Shown: positions 1-8,255, numbered from the stretch's first letter. The stretch is 64,000 nt of DNA from Deinococcus betulae (GCF_020166395.1 NZ_JAIQXU010000003.1:62001-126000), one strand, 5' to 3'. Notes: generated from the letters alone by a model not told the origin. A program made the numbers and translations.

Positions 1-147
1 AAGTATGGTCCAGATAGGATATGTATATTGCACGAGAGCGGCGTAAATATTCCAACCAATATTCAGGGGATAGTTTATATCCCTTTTCCAAAGGATGGAG
101 TTGCGGCAGCGCTTGGCGGCCTAACACGCGAACTCAGTCATCTATAA
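1..147 (+). CDS. TIR-like nucleotide-binding protein, C-terminal fragment (partial)
   Basis: An open frame enters from the left edge in frame 1 and ends at TAA 145-147, giving 48 residues. The tail reads PDRICILHESGVNIPTNIQG, then VYIPFPKDG, then a final LTRELSHL. This is the pattern of the C-terminal end of the TIR-like predicted nucleotide-binding domain (CAP12/Pycsar-effector type), where a 'valuable/valued' strand (here ICILHESG), a 'P-S/T-D/N-xxG-xxY' strand and a closing 'L..EL' helix are typical. Proteins of this family are often NAD-consuming or nucleotide-sensing effectors in anti-phage defence. Base composition is low (about 40% GC), unlike the rest of the window, which suggests acquired DNA. 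The catalytic part lies outside the window, so activity cannot be judged. Confidence 0.6.
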   Translation, partial: KYGPDRICILHESGVNIPTNIQGIVYIPFPKDGVAAALGGLTRELSHL

Positions 148-750
148 ATGTCGTCCATACACTTAATTACCAGAGTATTAGATGTCTTGTCCACAGCATC
201 TGATACCGCAAATCTAACTGAAAAATTAGCCAGGCATATTGGTATTTACGGAAGTGGTTTAGCATCTGGCCTACTGGATGAAACCTACCTTTCCTCCCCC
301 GCTTTTCAAGCCAACATTGCCCAAGCTCTCCGCGCGGCCGAAATCGCTGAATCCGACGACAAGCTGGGGCTGATTGCGCGGGCGCTGGCCGGGTGCGCGC
401 TGGCCTTTCCGCCGCCCACACCAGATAAAGTCCAGACCCTGCGCATCGTTGAGGCGCTGTCTATGCGGGAATTTCACGCCCTAGCGGCTGTCTTTGACCG
501 GCTTGACCCGATTGATCCTTACGCCGATGCCCTCCCCGTGGAAGGCGCCTCTGCCCCCGGATTTTCGCGGCAGGAGTTCGAGGCCGCTCTGCTAGGGCTG
601 GGGCAACTGGGCCTACTGATGCGAACAGAGCAGCGGCGAGAGCCCTACGCCTGGGCAAACGAATCAGCAGCGAATGTGCCGGTCTGGCGGCTGACCGCGT
701 TGGCGAGGCAGGTCGCCCTGCTGATACGCCTGCAAGGAGCAGAGCAATGA
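148..750 (+). CDS. Uncharacterised 200-residue protein spanning a composition boundary
   Basis: I do not recognise this protein. The ATG at 148 directly abuts the TAA of the TIR-like gene with no Shine-Dalgarno visible, so translation is probably coupled to the upstream gene. The product is soluble-looking and mostly helical, with no signal peptide or membrane segment; residues 55-90 are Ala/Leu-rich with a run AGCALAFPPPTPDK. GC content is low over the first ~50 codons and rises sharply from about base 300, so the gene straddles a composition break. Its stop overlaps the next ATG (ATGA at 747-750), so it is likely co-transcribed with the crystallin J1-like gene. A defence accessory role is only guilt by association with the TIR fragment. 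Confidence 0.6.
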   Translation: MSSIHLITRVLDVLSTASDTANLTEKLARHIGIYGSGLASGLLDETYLSSPAFQANIAQALRAAEIAESDDKLGLIARALAGCALAFPPPTPDKVQTLRIVEALSMREFHALAAVFDRLDPIDPYADALPVEGASAPGFSRQEFEAALLGLGQLGLLMRTEQRREPYAWANESAANVPVWRLTALARQVALLIRLQGAEQ

Positions 751-1220
751 CCTCCAACTGGCTGGACACCCTCTTCCCCAGCAACGCCGAGCGCACCGTG
801 CCCTGGCCGGCGGTCGGCGAACTCGTCACGCTCTACCGCCCCACGGGCCTGCAAGAGCTGCGCTTGGTGGCGCAGAGCGGCTGGCGAGCCTGGCCGCCGC
901 GCCCGCCGGACCAACCGATCTTCTATCCAGTGCTGAATTTTGACTACGCCGAGGAGATCGCCCGCGATTGGAATGCCAAACGCAATGACCCGCCCGTCGG
1001 CTTCGTGACGGCCTTTGACGTGCGCGCCGAAGAGGCGACCCGGTACGAGATTCAGGTGGTCGGCGCGCAGGCGCAGCATCAGGAACTCTGGGTGCCTGCC
1101 GAGGAATTGGACCGCTTCAATGCCGCTATCGCAGGGCCCATTCGCGTACTGGCCCACTACGCCGGCGCAGGGTACACGGAACCGATCAATCCAGATACGC
1201 ATCTGCCCATCCACTTTTAG
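747..1220 (+). CDS. Small protein of the 'ADP-ribosylation/crystallin J1' group
   Basis: A 157-residue protein with the pattern of the short bacterial family annotated as ADP-ribosylation/crystallin J1: LYRPTGLQEL near residue 30, SGWRAWPPRPPDQPIFYPVLN at 44-64, YAEEIARDWN at about 67-76, and ELWVPAEELDRFNAAIAGPI toward the C terminus. The name is inherited from database labels; no catalytic activity has been established that I know of, and the protein is too short to be the ADP-ribosylglycohydrolase fold. The start codon overlaps the upstream stop by four bases. A 36-base gap follows before the next gene on the same strand. Confidence 0.7.
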   Translation: MTSNWLDTLFPSNAERTVPWPAVGELVTLYRPTGLQELRLVAQSGWRAWPPRPPDQPIFYPVLNFDYAEEIARDWNAKRNDPPVGFVTAFDVRAEEATRYEIQVVGAQAQHQELWVPAEELDRFNAAIAGPIRVLAHYAGAGYTEPINPDTHLPIHF

Positions 1221-1256
1221 ATATGGCCCCTGCACAGGCGTCCCACGGAGTCCCCT

Positions 1257-1850
1257 ATGACTGCATCCGACCTCAACAAAGCCCTGCAACTCAACCGCCT
1301 GACGGCGTTCATCGAAGGCCAGGCCGAGGCGCCTGTCGCCATCACCGGCCAGCTCACCGCCGACGGGGTCTACCTGCTGCCAGGGGAAACCCCACCGGAT
1401 TCGGCGGCCCTGACAGAAGCCCTGGCTTTTGCCCACCACCTCGCGGACATCCTGAGCAGCGCGCAGGTCTACGAATCCAGCGACACGGACACGCCATATG
1501 TGCCGTTTGTGCTGCCCCACGCCTTTTCGCCAGCAGCGCTGGCCGAGCAAGCCCCCAACTGGCTGGGGCTCCTTGCTCTGCCCGAAGGCCAGGCGGTCGT
1601 GGACATTGATGAGTCGTCTTTTCGCGCGGCCGAGAAGTTAGCGGTCCACGAACAGGACGAGGATGTGGAGGATTACTACGAACCCGAGGAGATAGAGGCC
1701 ATTCACGCGGCAGCCGACCTCTTCAATAACTCTTCAGACCGCCGCTTGGTGCAGCTGACCGCCGGCTACGTGGCCATCCTGCTGCTGGATCTGGCGCAAC
1801 TGCCTGGCGGGTTCTGGGCGGGGGTCGCCACCTTGCGCATCGACACCTGA
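1257..1850 (+). CDS. Uncharacterised acidic protein, 197 residues
   Basis: I do not recognise this protein. The ATG at 1257 is the first in frame. It is acidic, with a run of Glu/Asp around residues 125-145 (EQDEDVEDYYEPEEIE), and has a moderately hydrophobic C-terminal stretch (YVAILLLDLAQLPGGFWAG) that could be a buried helix. No signal peptide is seen. Codon use is GC-rich and regular, supporting a real gene. It follows the crystallin J1-like gene closely on the same strand and may belong to the same transcript. Confidence 0.6.
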   Translation: MTASDLNKALQLNRLTAFIEGQAEAPVAITGQLTADGVYLLPGETPPDSAALTEALAFAHHLADILSSAQVYESSDTDTPYVPFVLPHAFSPAALAEQAPNWLGLLALPEGQAVVDIDESSFRAAEKLAVHEQDEDVEDYYEPEEIEAIHAAADLFNNSSDRRLVQLTAGYVAILLLDLAQLPGGFWAGVATLRIDT

Positions 1851-1943
1851 CCAAGGCGCGCGGCGGGTTCCAGGCGTGGAGTATGGGCGCGACGCTGTGC
1901 TGAGTTCCCCGCATGACCGACAGAATTCCTAAAAGGAGACCCC

Positions 1944-2534
1944 ATGACCCTGTTCGGCCTGACCATTCCAGCTCTCGCCCTCGACCTGGCTGGCGGCCTG
2001 TGCGTGCTGGTCAGCCTGTACTACCTGTGGGCCAAGAGCAGCACCTACTGGCACTGGAGCAATGCGTCCCTGCTGCCTTACTTCCTGTTGTTTCTGTCCG
2101 GCAAGCAGTGGATGTTTGCGGGCTTGCAGGTGACATACCTGCTGTTTGGCCTGCACGGGCTGTACCTGTGGCACCTGGAAACGCGCCGGGCACGCGGCGA
2201 GATTCAGTTCAACGAGCGCGGCTGGTACGGCGTGACCTGGGCCGCCAGCCTGCTGATTTTTGCCTACACCGTCGCCGCAACCGATTTCAGCGCGGCCTGG
2301 AACTGGGTGCAGTTTGCGGCCGTCACGTTGGCCCTGGTCGCCAACTTTGGCACCACGCGCCGCTGGTCGTGGTCGTGGCCAGTCTGGGTAGCCGTCAACG
2401 CCGTGCAAGCGGTGTACTTCTGGCATCTGGACTACTGGGTGCTGTTCGGGCTGCAGTTCGTGCTGGCGGCCATGAGCATGTACGGCTGGCGGCAGTGGCG
2501 GCGCGACGACGCGCGGGAGGTGGCCTTTGCCTGA
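1944..2534 (+). CDS. pnuC: Nicotinamide riboside/mononucleotide transporter PnuC
   Basis: A 196-residue polytopic membrane protein with the PnuC hallmarks: an N-terminal DLAGGLCVLVSLYYLWAKSSTYW segment, then GLHGLYLWHLETRR, and a Trp/Tyr-rich C-terminal half with NAVQAVYFWHLDYWVLFGLQFVLAAM near the end. PnuC carries vitamin B3 nucleosides across the inner membrane by facilitated diffusion, trapped by phosphorylation. The next gene encodes the matching kinase/adenylyltransferase and overlaps by eight bases, so uptake and trapping are co-expressed. A good ribosome-binding site (AAAAGGAGA, ~1931-1939) precedes the ATG, supporting this start. Confidence 0.93.
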   Translation: MTLFGLTIPALALDLAGGLCVLVSLYYLWAKSSTYWHWSNASLLPYFLLFLSGKQWMFAGLQVTYLLFGLHGLYLWHLETRRARGEIQFNERGWYGVTWAASLLIFAYTVAATDFSAAWNWVQFAAVTLALVANFGTTRRWSWSWPVWVAVNAVQAVYFWHLDYWVLFGLQFVLAAMSMYGWRQWRRDDAREVAFA

Positions 2535-3537
2535 CGTGCCACACCGCTTTCAGCACGGACTGGTTATTGGGAAGTTTGCCCCCCTGCACCGGGGCCACCT
2601 GTGGCTGCTGGACACGGCCCTGGCGCAGTGCGAGCAGGTCAGCGTGTGGGTCTATTCCCGCCCAGACTTTCCCGACATGCCCACGCCGCTGCGCCGGAAC
2701 TGGCTGCGCGAGCTGTACCCGGCGCGGCTGTTTCCGCACCTCACCTTGCTGCCGGACGCCCCCAACCCGCCCCTGAACGACGAACCCGACGCGGTGCATC
2801 AGACCTACGTGCGGGGCGTGCTGGAAGGCTGGGGCATTCAGCCGGACGCCGTGTTCACCTCCGAACACTACGGCGACGCGCTGGCGGCCGGGTTGGGGGC
2901 GGCGCACGTCTGCGTGGACCTGCCGCGCGCGGCCTTTGCGGTCAGTGGCACGGCGCTGCGGGCCGATGTTCACGCGGGCCGAGCGATGCTGGACCCCAGC
3001 GTCTACGCCCACTTTGTGCGGCGGGTGGTCATCCTGGGCGCCGAAAGCACCGGCAAAAGCACCCTGACGCGCGTCCTGGGCGAAGCCTACGGCACGGCGT
3101 GGGTGCGCGAGTACGGCCGCGACGTGTACGAACGCGAGCAGGGCGCCCTGTCGCCCGAGCATTTTTTAGAAATCGCGTGGGGCCACCGGGCTCTTGAAGA
3201 CGAGGCGGCCCGCACGCCGGGCGTCCACCGCTGGGTCTTTTGCGACACGGACGCCGCCACCACCCTGATGTGGTCGTATCTGCTGACCGGCACCGCGCGC
3301 CCCGAACTCCACGCCCTGGCCGCCGACTGCGCCGCGCGGTATACCCACACGTTCCTGTGCGACACCGACCTTCCACACGAACAGGACGGCTGGCGCGCCA
3401 ACACCGAAGTGCGGGCAGTACAGCAGGCCTTTATCCGGCAGGACCTGGGCACACGCGGGGTGCCGTACACGCTGCTGCGCGGCACTGTGGCCGAGCGGGT
3501 GGCCGGGGTGCGCGCGGTGCTGGACGCCAGCGCATGA
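2527..3537 (+). CDS. nadR: NadR-like bifunctional NMN adenylyltransferase / ribosylnicotinamide kinase
   Basis: 336 residues with two domains. The N-terminal nucleotidyltransferase domain shows GKFAPLHRGH (GxFxPxHxGH) at about residues 13-22. The C-terminal kinase domain has the P-loop GAESTGKST at about 175-183, followed by REYGRDVYE. Together they convert nicotinamide riboside to NMN and on to NAD. The helix-turn-helix found in enterobacterial NadR is absent, so this should be enzyme only. The start is a TTG at 2527 inside the end of pnuC, chosen because GGAGG at 2516-2520 lies at a normal distance; a GTG at 2536 is the alternative. The stop overlaps the methyltransferase start (ATGA). Confidence 0.92.
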   Translation: MPDVPHRFQHGLVIGKFAPLHRGHLWLLDTALAQCEQVSVWVYSRPDFPDMPTPLRRNWLRELYPARLFPHLTLLPDAPNPPLNDEPDAVHQTYVRGVLEGWGIQPDAVFTSEHYGDALAAGLGAAHVCVDLPRAAFAVSGTALRADVHAGRAMLDPSVYAHFVRRVVILGAESTGKSTLTRVLGEAYGTAWVREYGRDVYEREQGALSPEHFLEIAWGHRALEDEAARTPGVHRWVFCDTDAATTLMWSYLLTGTARPELHALAADCAARYTHTFLCDTDLPHEQDGWRANTEVRAVQQAFIRQDLGTRGVPYTLLRGTVAERVAGVRAVLDASA

Positions 3538-4358
3538 GCGGCGAGCGCGAGGCCGCCAACGCCCGGCAATTTGACGCCCTGGCCTCCACCTACGACGAGG
3601 TGGGATTTCTGACGCTGGCGGCGCGGTTGACGGCCACGGCAGCGCAGGTCCGCCCCGACGAGGCCGTGCTGGACGTGATGACCGGCACGGGCACGGTTTT
3701 GGCCGCACTGGGCCAGCATGACGGGCCGCTGGTGGGCACCGACCTCTCGGCGGGGATGCTGGAGGTCGCGCGGAGGCGGGTTCCAGGGGCCACGTTCATG
3801 CAGGCCGACGCCGCAGCCCTGCCCTTTCTAGCTGCAACCTTCGACACCGTGATCTGCGCCGCTGGCCTGTTTTTCATGCCGGACATGGCCGGGGCCGTGC
3901 GGGAGTGGGGACGGGTGCTGCGGCCCGGCGGCCGACTGGTGGTTTCGGTGTTTGGGCGGGGCCTGCTGGGCGAGTTGCCAGGCCTATGGCGGGCCGAGTT
4001 GGCCGCTGTGGGCCTCAAGCCGGGAGCGCCGCCTCTGGGCCGCCTGCCCACGCCTGAAGCCCTGACCGGCGTGCTGCAAGAAGCTGGGCTGACCGACACT
4101 CGGGCCGATCTGACCCCACATCCCTACACCCTGCCGGACCCCAGCGCCCGGCTGGCCGACATTCGCGCGGGGCTGGAAGGACTGCCGATGCGCGACCTGC
4201 CACCAGAAGCACGCCTGGCACTGGACACTCAGCACCGTGCCACGCTCACGCCTCTATTTGCCGCTGGGCCGCTGACAGTCCCGCTGCCCCTCATCGTCGG
4301 CACGGGACATGCATCTTCCGGGGGACGCAACGCAGGGGCAAAGTGTCGCGTACTGTGA
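3534..4358 (+). CDS. Class I SAM-dependent methyltransferase (UbiE/Methyltransf_11 type)
   Basis: 274 residues. The SAM-binding fold is clear: FDALASTYDE at the N terminus, motif I VLDVMTGTGTVLAAL near residue 42, GTDLSAGMLEVARRR near 66, and ADAALPFLAATFDTVICAAGLFFM (motif post II/III). The C-terminal half varies among family members and sets substrate choice, so the target (small molecule, quinone or other) cannot be told. The ATG at 3534 overlaps the nadR stop by four bases, arguing for one transcript with pnuC-nadR. Whether it methylates nicotinamide-type compounds is speculation from context. Confidence 0.85.
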   Translation: MSGEREAANARQFDALASTYDEVGFLTLAARLTATAAQVRPDEAVLDVMTGTGTVLAALGQHDGPLVGTDLSAGMLEVARRRVPGATFMQADAAALPFLAATFDTVICAAGLFFMPDMAGAVREWGRVLRPGGRLVVSVFGRGLLGELPGLWRAELAAVGLKPGAPPLGRLPTPEALTGVLQEAGLTDTRADLTPHPYTLPDPSARLADIRAGLEGLPMRDLPPEARLALDTQHRATLTPLFAAGPLTVPLPLIVGTGHASSGGRNAGAKCRVL

Positions 4359-4361
4359 AGC

Positions 4362-5126
4362 ATGACCAACCCTGACGACAAGACGCCTGCCCCGGCCCCC
4401 GATACGGCGCCGTCCTGGGTGGATGACGTGCTGAACTCCTCCAGCCAGGCCGGTGCCCCCACCGATCTGCGGATTTCTGAGGGGCCTCGCCAGAGCGCAC
4501 CGGCACCGGCCTGGTTAGAGAAGCCGGCGGCCCCTCAGCCCGCCGCCCCCGCACCCTCCTGGGTGGATGAATTGGCGGCCTCGCCCACGGCGCCGCTGCC
4601 GCCGTCGTCCCAGCCGCCTGCCGCGCCGTATGACCCGGCCAGTGGCGCCCCCACCAACGACGACTGGGTCACCCGCGCCACTGGCGGCGCGCGCAATCCG
4701 ACCGTTCCGCAGGGACCGCCGACGGCCCCGGCTGCCAGCCCCCGCCCCTTTGACGCCTTTGGCGACCCCTCGCGCCAGATGGCCCCCTCCTTCGGCGCGG
4801 GGCCGCTGTCCAGCGACGTGTCTCAGAAGAAGATGATTGCGGGCTTGCTGGCCATCTTTCTAGGCAGCCTGGGCGTGCACAAGTTCTTCCTGGGGCAGAC
4901 CACACCGGGCCTGCTGACGCTGGGCGTCAATGTGGGCGTGTGGATTGTGGCCCTGCTGCTGGGCGTGCTGACGCTGGGGGCCGGCCTGCTGCTCACCATT
5001 CCCCTGGCCGCACTGGTCAGCAGCGCCCTGGGTCTGCTGGGCCTGGTGGAAGGCATCATCTACCTGACCAAGAGTGACAGTGAGTTCCAGCGCGACTACC
5101 TGCTGGGCGGCAAAGCCTGGCTGTAA
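4362..5126 (+). CDS. TM2-domain membrane protein with Pro/Ala-rich N terminus
   Basis: 254 residues. The first ~145 residues are a disordered Pro/Ala/Ser-rich region with a short linear motif repeated three times: APSWVDDVL, APAWLEK and APSWVDEL. A TM2 domain follows: KKMIAGLLAIFLGSLGVHKFFLGQ then a second hydrophobic stretch, ending with a cytoplasmic-looking tail. TM2 proteins place two membrane helices joined by a short turn; bacterial functions are mostly unknown. The repeated W-[VL]-[DE]-[DE] motif may be a docking peptide. It starts three bases after the methyltransferase stop and may be the last gene of that operon. Confidence 0.85.
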   Translation: MTNPDDKTPAPAPDTAPSWVDDVLNSSSQAGAPTDLRISEGPRQSAPAPAWLEKPAAPQPAAPAPSWVDELAASPTAPLPPSSQPPAAPYDPASGAPTNDDWVTRATGGARNPTVPQGPPTAPAASPRPFDAFGDPSRQMAPSFGAGPLSSDVSQKKMIAGLLAIFLGSLGVHKFFLGQTTPGLLTLGVNVGVWIVALLLGVLTLGAGLLLTIPLAALVSSALGLLGLVEGIIYLTKSDSEFQRDYLLGGKAWL

Positions 5127-5157
5127 TGCTTTACCTTTGCCAGTGACTGTCAACCGT

Positions 5158-6411
5158 TTACAGTGCCTGCTCGATGTCCGCCTGTAAATCGGCCAGCGCC
5201 TCCACGCCCACGCTCATGCGGATGGTCAGGGGCGTGACGCCCGCTGCGTACCGGGCCGCTTCGGGGACACGCCCGTGGGTGGTGGTCCAGGGGTGCACCA
5301 CCAGGGTACGCACGTCACCCAGATTGGGGGCGATCCGCAGGACCCCCACACGCGACAGGAAGGCCGAGGGGTCCGGCACCTCAAAGGTCAGCACTGCCCC
5401 TTGCCCGCCCCGCAGATAGGTCTGGGCCAAGGCGTGGTGCGGGTGATCCGGCAACCCTGGGTAGCTCACTTTGCCCACCTTCGGATGCTCTGACAGCCAG
5501 CGGGCCAGCGCCAACGCCGTCTCGCTCTCGCGCGTCAGGCGCAGTGGCAGGGTTTCCAGGCCCTGGGCGATCAGGAAAGCCGAGTGCGGCGCCAGGGTCA
5601 TGCCCAGCTGGTGTGCGCCCAGCCAGCGCTGGCGCCAGGCCAGGGCCGCGTCGCCGCGCACGTTCAGGATGCTGGCCTCGCCGCCCTCGGTGAAGATGGG
5701 GTTGCGGGTCAGGTCATGCCTGGTCCCCACCGTCACGGCGCCGCCCAGGACGCTGCCGTGCCCGCCGGCCCACTTGGTCAGCGACTGCGTCACGATGTCT
5801 GCGCCGTGCTCCAGCGGCCGGCACAGAAAGCCCACGCCTCCGCAGGTGTTGTCAATCGCCAGCAGGGCGCCGTGCTCGTGGGCAATATCGGCAAAAGCTG
5901 CAATGTCCGCAATGTCGCCCGCCGGGTTGCTGATCATCTCGGCCCAGACCAGGCGGGTCTCCGGCCGTAGGGCCGCGCGGATGGCTGCCGGGGTGTTCTT
6001 GGTCAGCGTGGCCGAGATACCCATCAGGGGCAGGATGTTGCTCAGGAGGCCCGTGCTGCCGCCAAACAGACTGGACGCCGACACCACATGATCCCCTGCG
6101 CGGCACACGCTGAGAATGGCGGTGAGGGTGGCCGCCTGCCCACTGGCAACCGTGACGGTGGCGGCCCCGCCTTCCAGGGTGGTCAGGCGCTCTTCGAGGG
6201 CGCGCACCGTGGGGTTTTGCAGGCGCGCGTAACTGAGACCCGTGTTCTGCCCAAATTCGGCCTGGGCCTGTTCCAGCGTGTCGAATTGAAAGGCCGCCGC
6301 CGCGTGAATGGGAAAGCCGATGGTCTGCCCCAGGCCGCGCGGAATGGCGCTTTGCACGGCGGCGGTTTCGTAGCTCCAGTCGGCTGGTTCGGGGGCGCGG
6401 GCGTCGGTCAT
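5158..6411 (-). CDS. metY: O-acetylhomoserine aminocarboxypropyltransferase (sulfhydrylase)
   Basis: 417 residues of the Cys/Met metabolism PLP family. Visible motifs: YARLQNPTVRALEERLTTLEGG (substrate/PLP region), SSLFGGSTGLL, and the PLP-lysine motif QSLTKWAGGHGSVLGG. The length and the SLTKWAGGHG context fit the O-acetylhomoserine sulfhydrylase branch, which makes homocysteine (or methionine) from O-acetylhomoserine and sulfide. Cystathionine-type enzymes of the same family are a less likely alternative. The gene is transcribed divergently from a NUDIX gene only 40 bases away. Its own promoter appears to be TAGCGT six bases before the ATG, implying a leaderless transcript; no SAM riboswitch fits in that gap. 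Confidence 0.9.
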   Translation of the reverse strand: MTDARAPEPADWSYETAAVQSAIPRGLGQTIGFPIHAAAAFQFDTLEQAQAEFGQNTGLSYARLQNPTVRALEERLTTLEGGAATVTVASGQAATLTAILSVCRAGDHVVSASSLFGGSTGLLSNILPLMGISATLTKNTPAAIRAALRPETRLVWAEMISNPAGDIADIAAFADIAHEHGALLAIDNTCGGVGFLCRPLEHGADIVTQSLTKWAGGHGSVLGGAVTVGTRHDLTRNPIFTEGGEASILNVRGDAALAWRQRWLGAHQLGMTLAPHSAFLIAQGLETLPLRLTRESETALALARWLSEHPKVGKVSYPGLPDHPHHALAQTYLRGGQGAVLTFEVPDPSAFLSRVGVLRIAPNLGDVRTLVVHPWTTTHGRVPEAARYAAGVTPLTIRMSVGVEALADLQADIEQAL

Positions 6412-6451
6412 GCGCCCACGCTACGCCGCGCGGCGGGATAAGGTACGCCCC
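6412..6451. promoter_or_regulatory. Compact divergent leaderless promoter pair (metY / NUDIX)
   Basis: Forty bases separate the two start codons. On the plus strand TAAGGT (6440-6445) lies six bases before the NUDIX ATG at 6452. On the minus strand TAGCGT lies six bases before the metY ATG. Both match the TAnnnT -10 hexamer placed so that transcription would begin at or next to the start codon. There is no Shine-Dalgarno on either side. Confidence 0.55.
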
Positions 6452-6922
6452 ATGTCCGACCCACCTGGATTGTCGGTTGGCGTGAGTGTGCTGCTGCAAG
6501 ACGAGGCAGGCCGGGTGCTGCTTCAGCGCCGGGGCGACGACGGCCGCTGGGGCACACCGGGCGGGCGCCTGAACCCCGGCGAAACCTTTCTAGCGGCGGC
6601 CCACCGGGAACTGCACGAGGAAACCGGCCTGAGCTGCCCTGGCCTGACCCTCCTGCCGCTGCCGGACGGCCTGGTGGACGGCCCCAGCTTCCGGCACGAC
6701 TACCCCAGTGGGCAGACCGTGTTCATGGTGGGCCTGCGCGCCTGGGGGATTCTCCCGGCGGCCGCAGTGGAGGATGCCGCGCCTGACGACAGCGGCGAAA
6801 CGCTGGAGCTGCGCTGGTTCGCCCTGGACGACCTGCCGGCCCTGAGCGGCGCGGTGAACGTGGCGAGCATGAATCTGCTGCGGGCGCGCGCTGGACTGGG
6901 GCCGCTGGTCAACTTTGCATGA
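6452..6922 (+). CDS. NUDIX hydrolase
   Basis: 156 residues. The full NUDIX box is present: GGRLNPGETFLAAAHRELHEETGL (GX5EX7REUXEEXGU), coordinating the divalent metal for hydrolysis of a nucleoside diphosphate linked to another group. The substrate cannot be read from the sequence. The start at 6452 is chosen over an ATG at 6410 because the latter would overlap the divergent metY start; TAAGGT six bases upstream supports a leaderless message. The protein closely resembles the N-terminal half of the double-NUDIX protein at 10614-11603, including an identical DDSGETLELRWFALDDLPAL block, so the two are paralogues. Confidence 0.92.
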   Translation: MSDPPGLSVGVSVLLQDEAGRVLLQRRGDDGRWGTPGGRLNPGETFLAAAHRELHEETGLSCPGLTLLPLPDGLVDGPSFRHDYPSGQTVFMVGLRAWGILPAAAVEDAAPDDSGETLELRWFALDDLPALSGAVNVASMNLLRARAGLGPLVNFA

Positions 6923-6954
6923 CAGAGAGATGAAGATTCCTTAAGCTGCTGCTG

Positions 6955-8172
6955 ATGAAACGCACCCTCGCTGTCCTGACCGTCTTTAGCCTGCTGCTGG
7001 CCGCCTGCCGCCCTCAGCCTGTGCCGACGCCCATTGACCCGGCCACGGTTGAACCTGTCGCCCCCGTGGTGGGGCAGGCGCTGGAGGTGCAGCAGATTCC
7101 CGGCACCGTCGAGAGCGCCGCCAAGCAGCTGAACGCCCTGCTGGACCCCAACAACCCCGACATAGATCCTGACCTGAAAGCCCTGCTGGCCGTCTTTGGT
7201 CCCGGCAGCGCCATGCCCCTAGACTTGAAGCAGCCCACCCAACTGGGCCGCAGCTTGGTTCAGAATTTTGCCGCCCACGCCCGTGGTCAGCTGCAGGTGC
7301 AGGGCGTGACGACGCTGAAGCAGACGCTCCCCACCGGCACGACAACCGTGGACCGGACGGGCCGCTCGACCTACCAGAGCACCCCTGCGGACGGCTACGT
7401 CATCATCTTTGAAGCACAGAACCTGCGCGTAGACGTGAAGTGGAAAGTGGGCGGCGCCGCCACCGTGTTTGTTCCAGCCGGCATGGCCTACAACCCCAGC
7501 ACCGGCCAGTGGAGCCCCGCCGAGCAGGAACTGCCCACCAACGCCAGCGCCACGCTGACCCGAGGCACCCAGGCCGCCGCTGGCGCCACCTTCACCATGA
7601 CGCCGGGCGAGTGCCTGTCGGCCCTGGGGCCCACCGCTCTGAGCTTTAACGCCTGGGCCGGCCGCGCCGTGAACAGTCCCGCTGCCCTGAAGCTGAACTA
7701 CGCCTGGACCGACGCCAATATCAGTCTCAGCGGCGACGCCCTGTACACCACCACCAAGCAGAAGGCCAGCCTGAGCGCCAAACTGGACGTGCGCGGCACG
7801 ACCGTTAACCGCTGCACGCCCGCCACCTTCGCCTTCCGCCCCACCCGCGCCGACCTGACCGCCAGCGCCGAAGTCCCCAGTCACAAGCTGGACCTGGCCC
7901 TGTACCTGCGCGACCTGAGCAACCTGGAATTCAGCGCCGACGCCCTGAATGCCCAGAACCCCCTGGCCAAGGTGGGCGGCACGGTCAATGGTCGCCTGAG
8001 CTTTAACGGCCGCAGCCTGCTGACCGCTTTCGGGCCGCTGGCCGACGGCGCCGACACCAACCTCCAGCCCGGCGATCAGGTGAAGGTGAAGTACGTCCAA
8101 GACGGCAAGTTGGTCGAAACCGACCTACCCGGCGCCCTGGACGGGCTGGGCACGCTGTTCCTGCCGTATTGA
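6955..8172 (+). CDS. Uncharacterised lipoprotein, 405 residues
   Basis: The N terminus is a lipoprotein signal peptide: MKRTLAVLTVFSLLLAAC with Cys 18 as the lipidation site (lipobox LLAAC). The rest is Thr/Ala-rich and beta-like, with phrases such as ATVFVPAGMAYNPSTGQWSPAEQELP and LNYAWTDANISLSGDALYTTTKQKASLSAKL, but I recognise no domain. It probably sits on the periplasmic side of a membrane. TAAGCT seven bases before the ATG suggests a leaderless transcript. A strong hairpin follows the stop. Confidence 0.85.
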   Translation: MKRTLAVLTVFSLLLAACRPQPVPTPIDPATVEPVAPVVGQALEVQQIPGTVESAAKQLNALLDPNNPDIDPDLKALLAVFGPGSAMPLDLKQPTQLGRSLVQNFAAHARGQLQVQGVTTLKQTLPTGTTTVDRTGRSTYQSTPADGYVIIFEAQNLRVDVKWKVGGAATVFVPAGMAYNPSTGQWSPAEQELPTNASATLTRGTQAAAGATFTMTPGECLSALGPTALSFNAWAGRAVNSPAALKLNYAWTDANISLSGDALYTTTKQKASLSAKLDVRGTTVNRCTPATFAFRPTRADLTASAEVPSHKLDLALYLRDLSNLEFSADALNAQNPLAKVGGTVNGRLSFNGRSLLTAFGPLADGADTNLQPGDQVKVKYVQDGKLVETDLPGALDGLGTLFLPY

Positions 8173-8188
8173 TTCTCCACCCGACTCT

Positions 8189-8217
8189 GGCCCCACCCGC
8201 GCTTAGCTGGTGGGGCC
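8189..8217 (+). terminator. Intrinsic terminator-like hairpin after the lipoprotein gene
   Basis: A nine-base perfect stem, GGCCCCACC (8189-8197) with GGTGGGGCC (8209-8217), closes an 11-base loop 17 bases past the stop codon. The following GTCTTCAT is only weakly T-rich, so termination efficiency is uncertain. Confidence 0.6.
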
Positions 8218-8255
8218 GTCTTCATAGCGGCCTGAAGGCTGCGGTAACGTGACCC

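Noticed and set aside
6412..6451. SAM riboswitch for metY
   Set aside because: Only 40 bases separate metY from the divergent gene, too little for any known SAM aptamer with expression platform.
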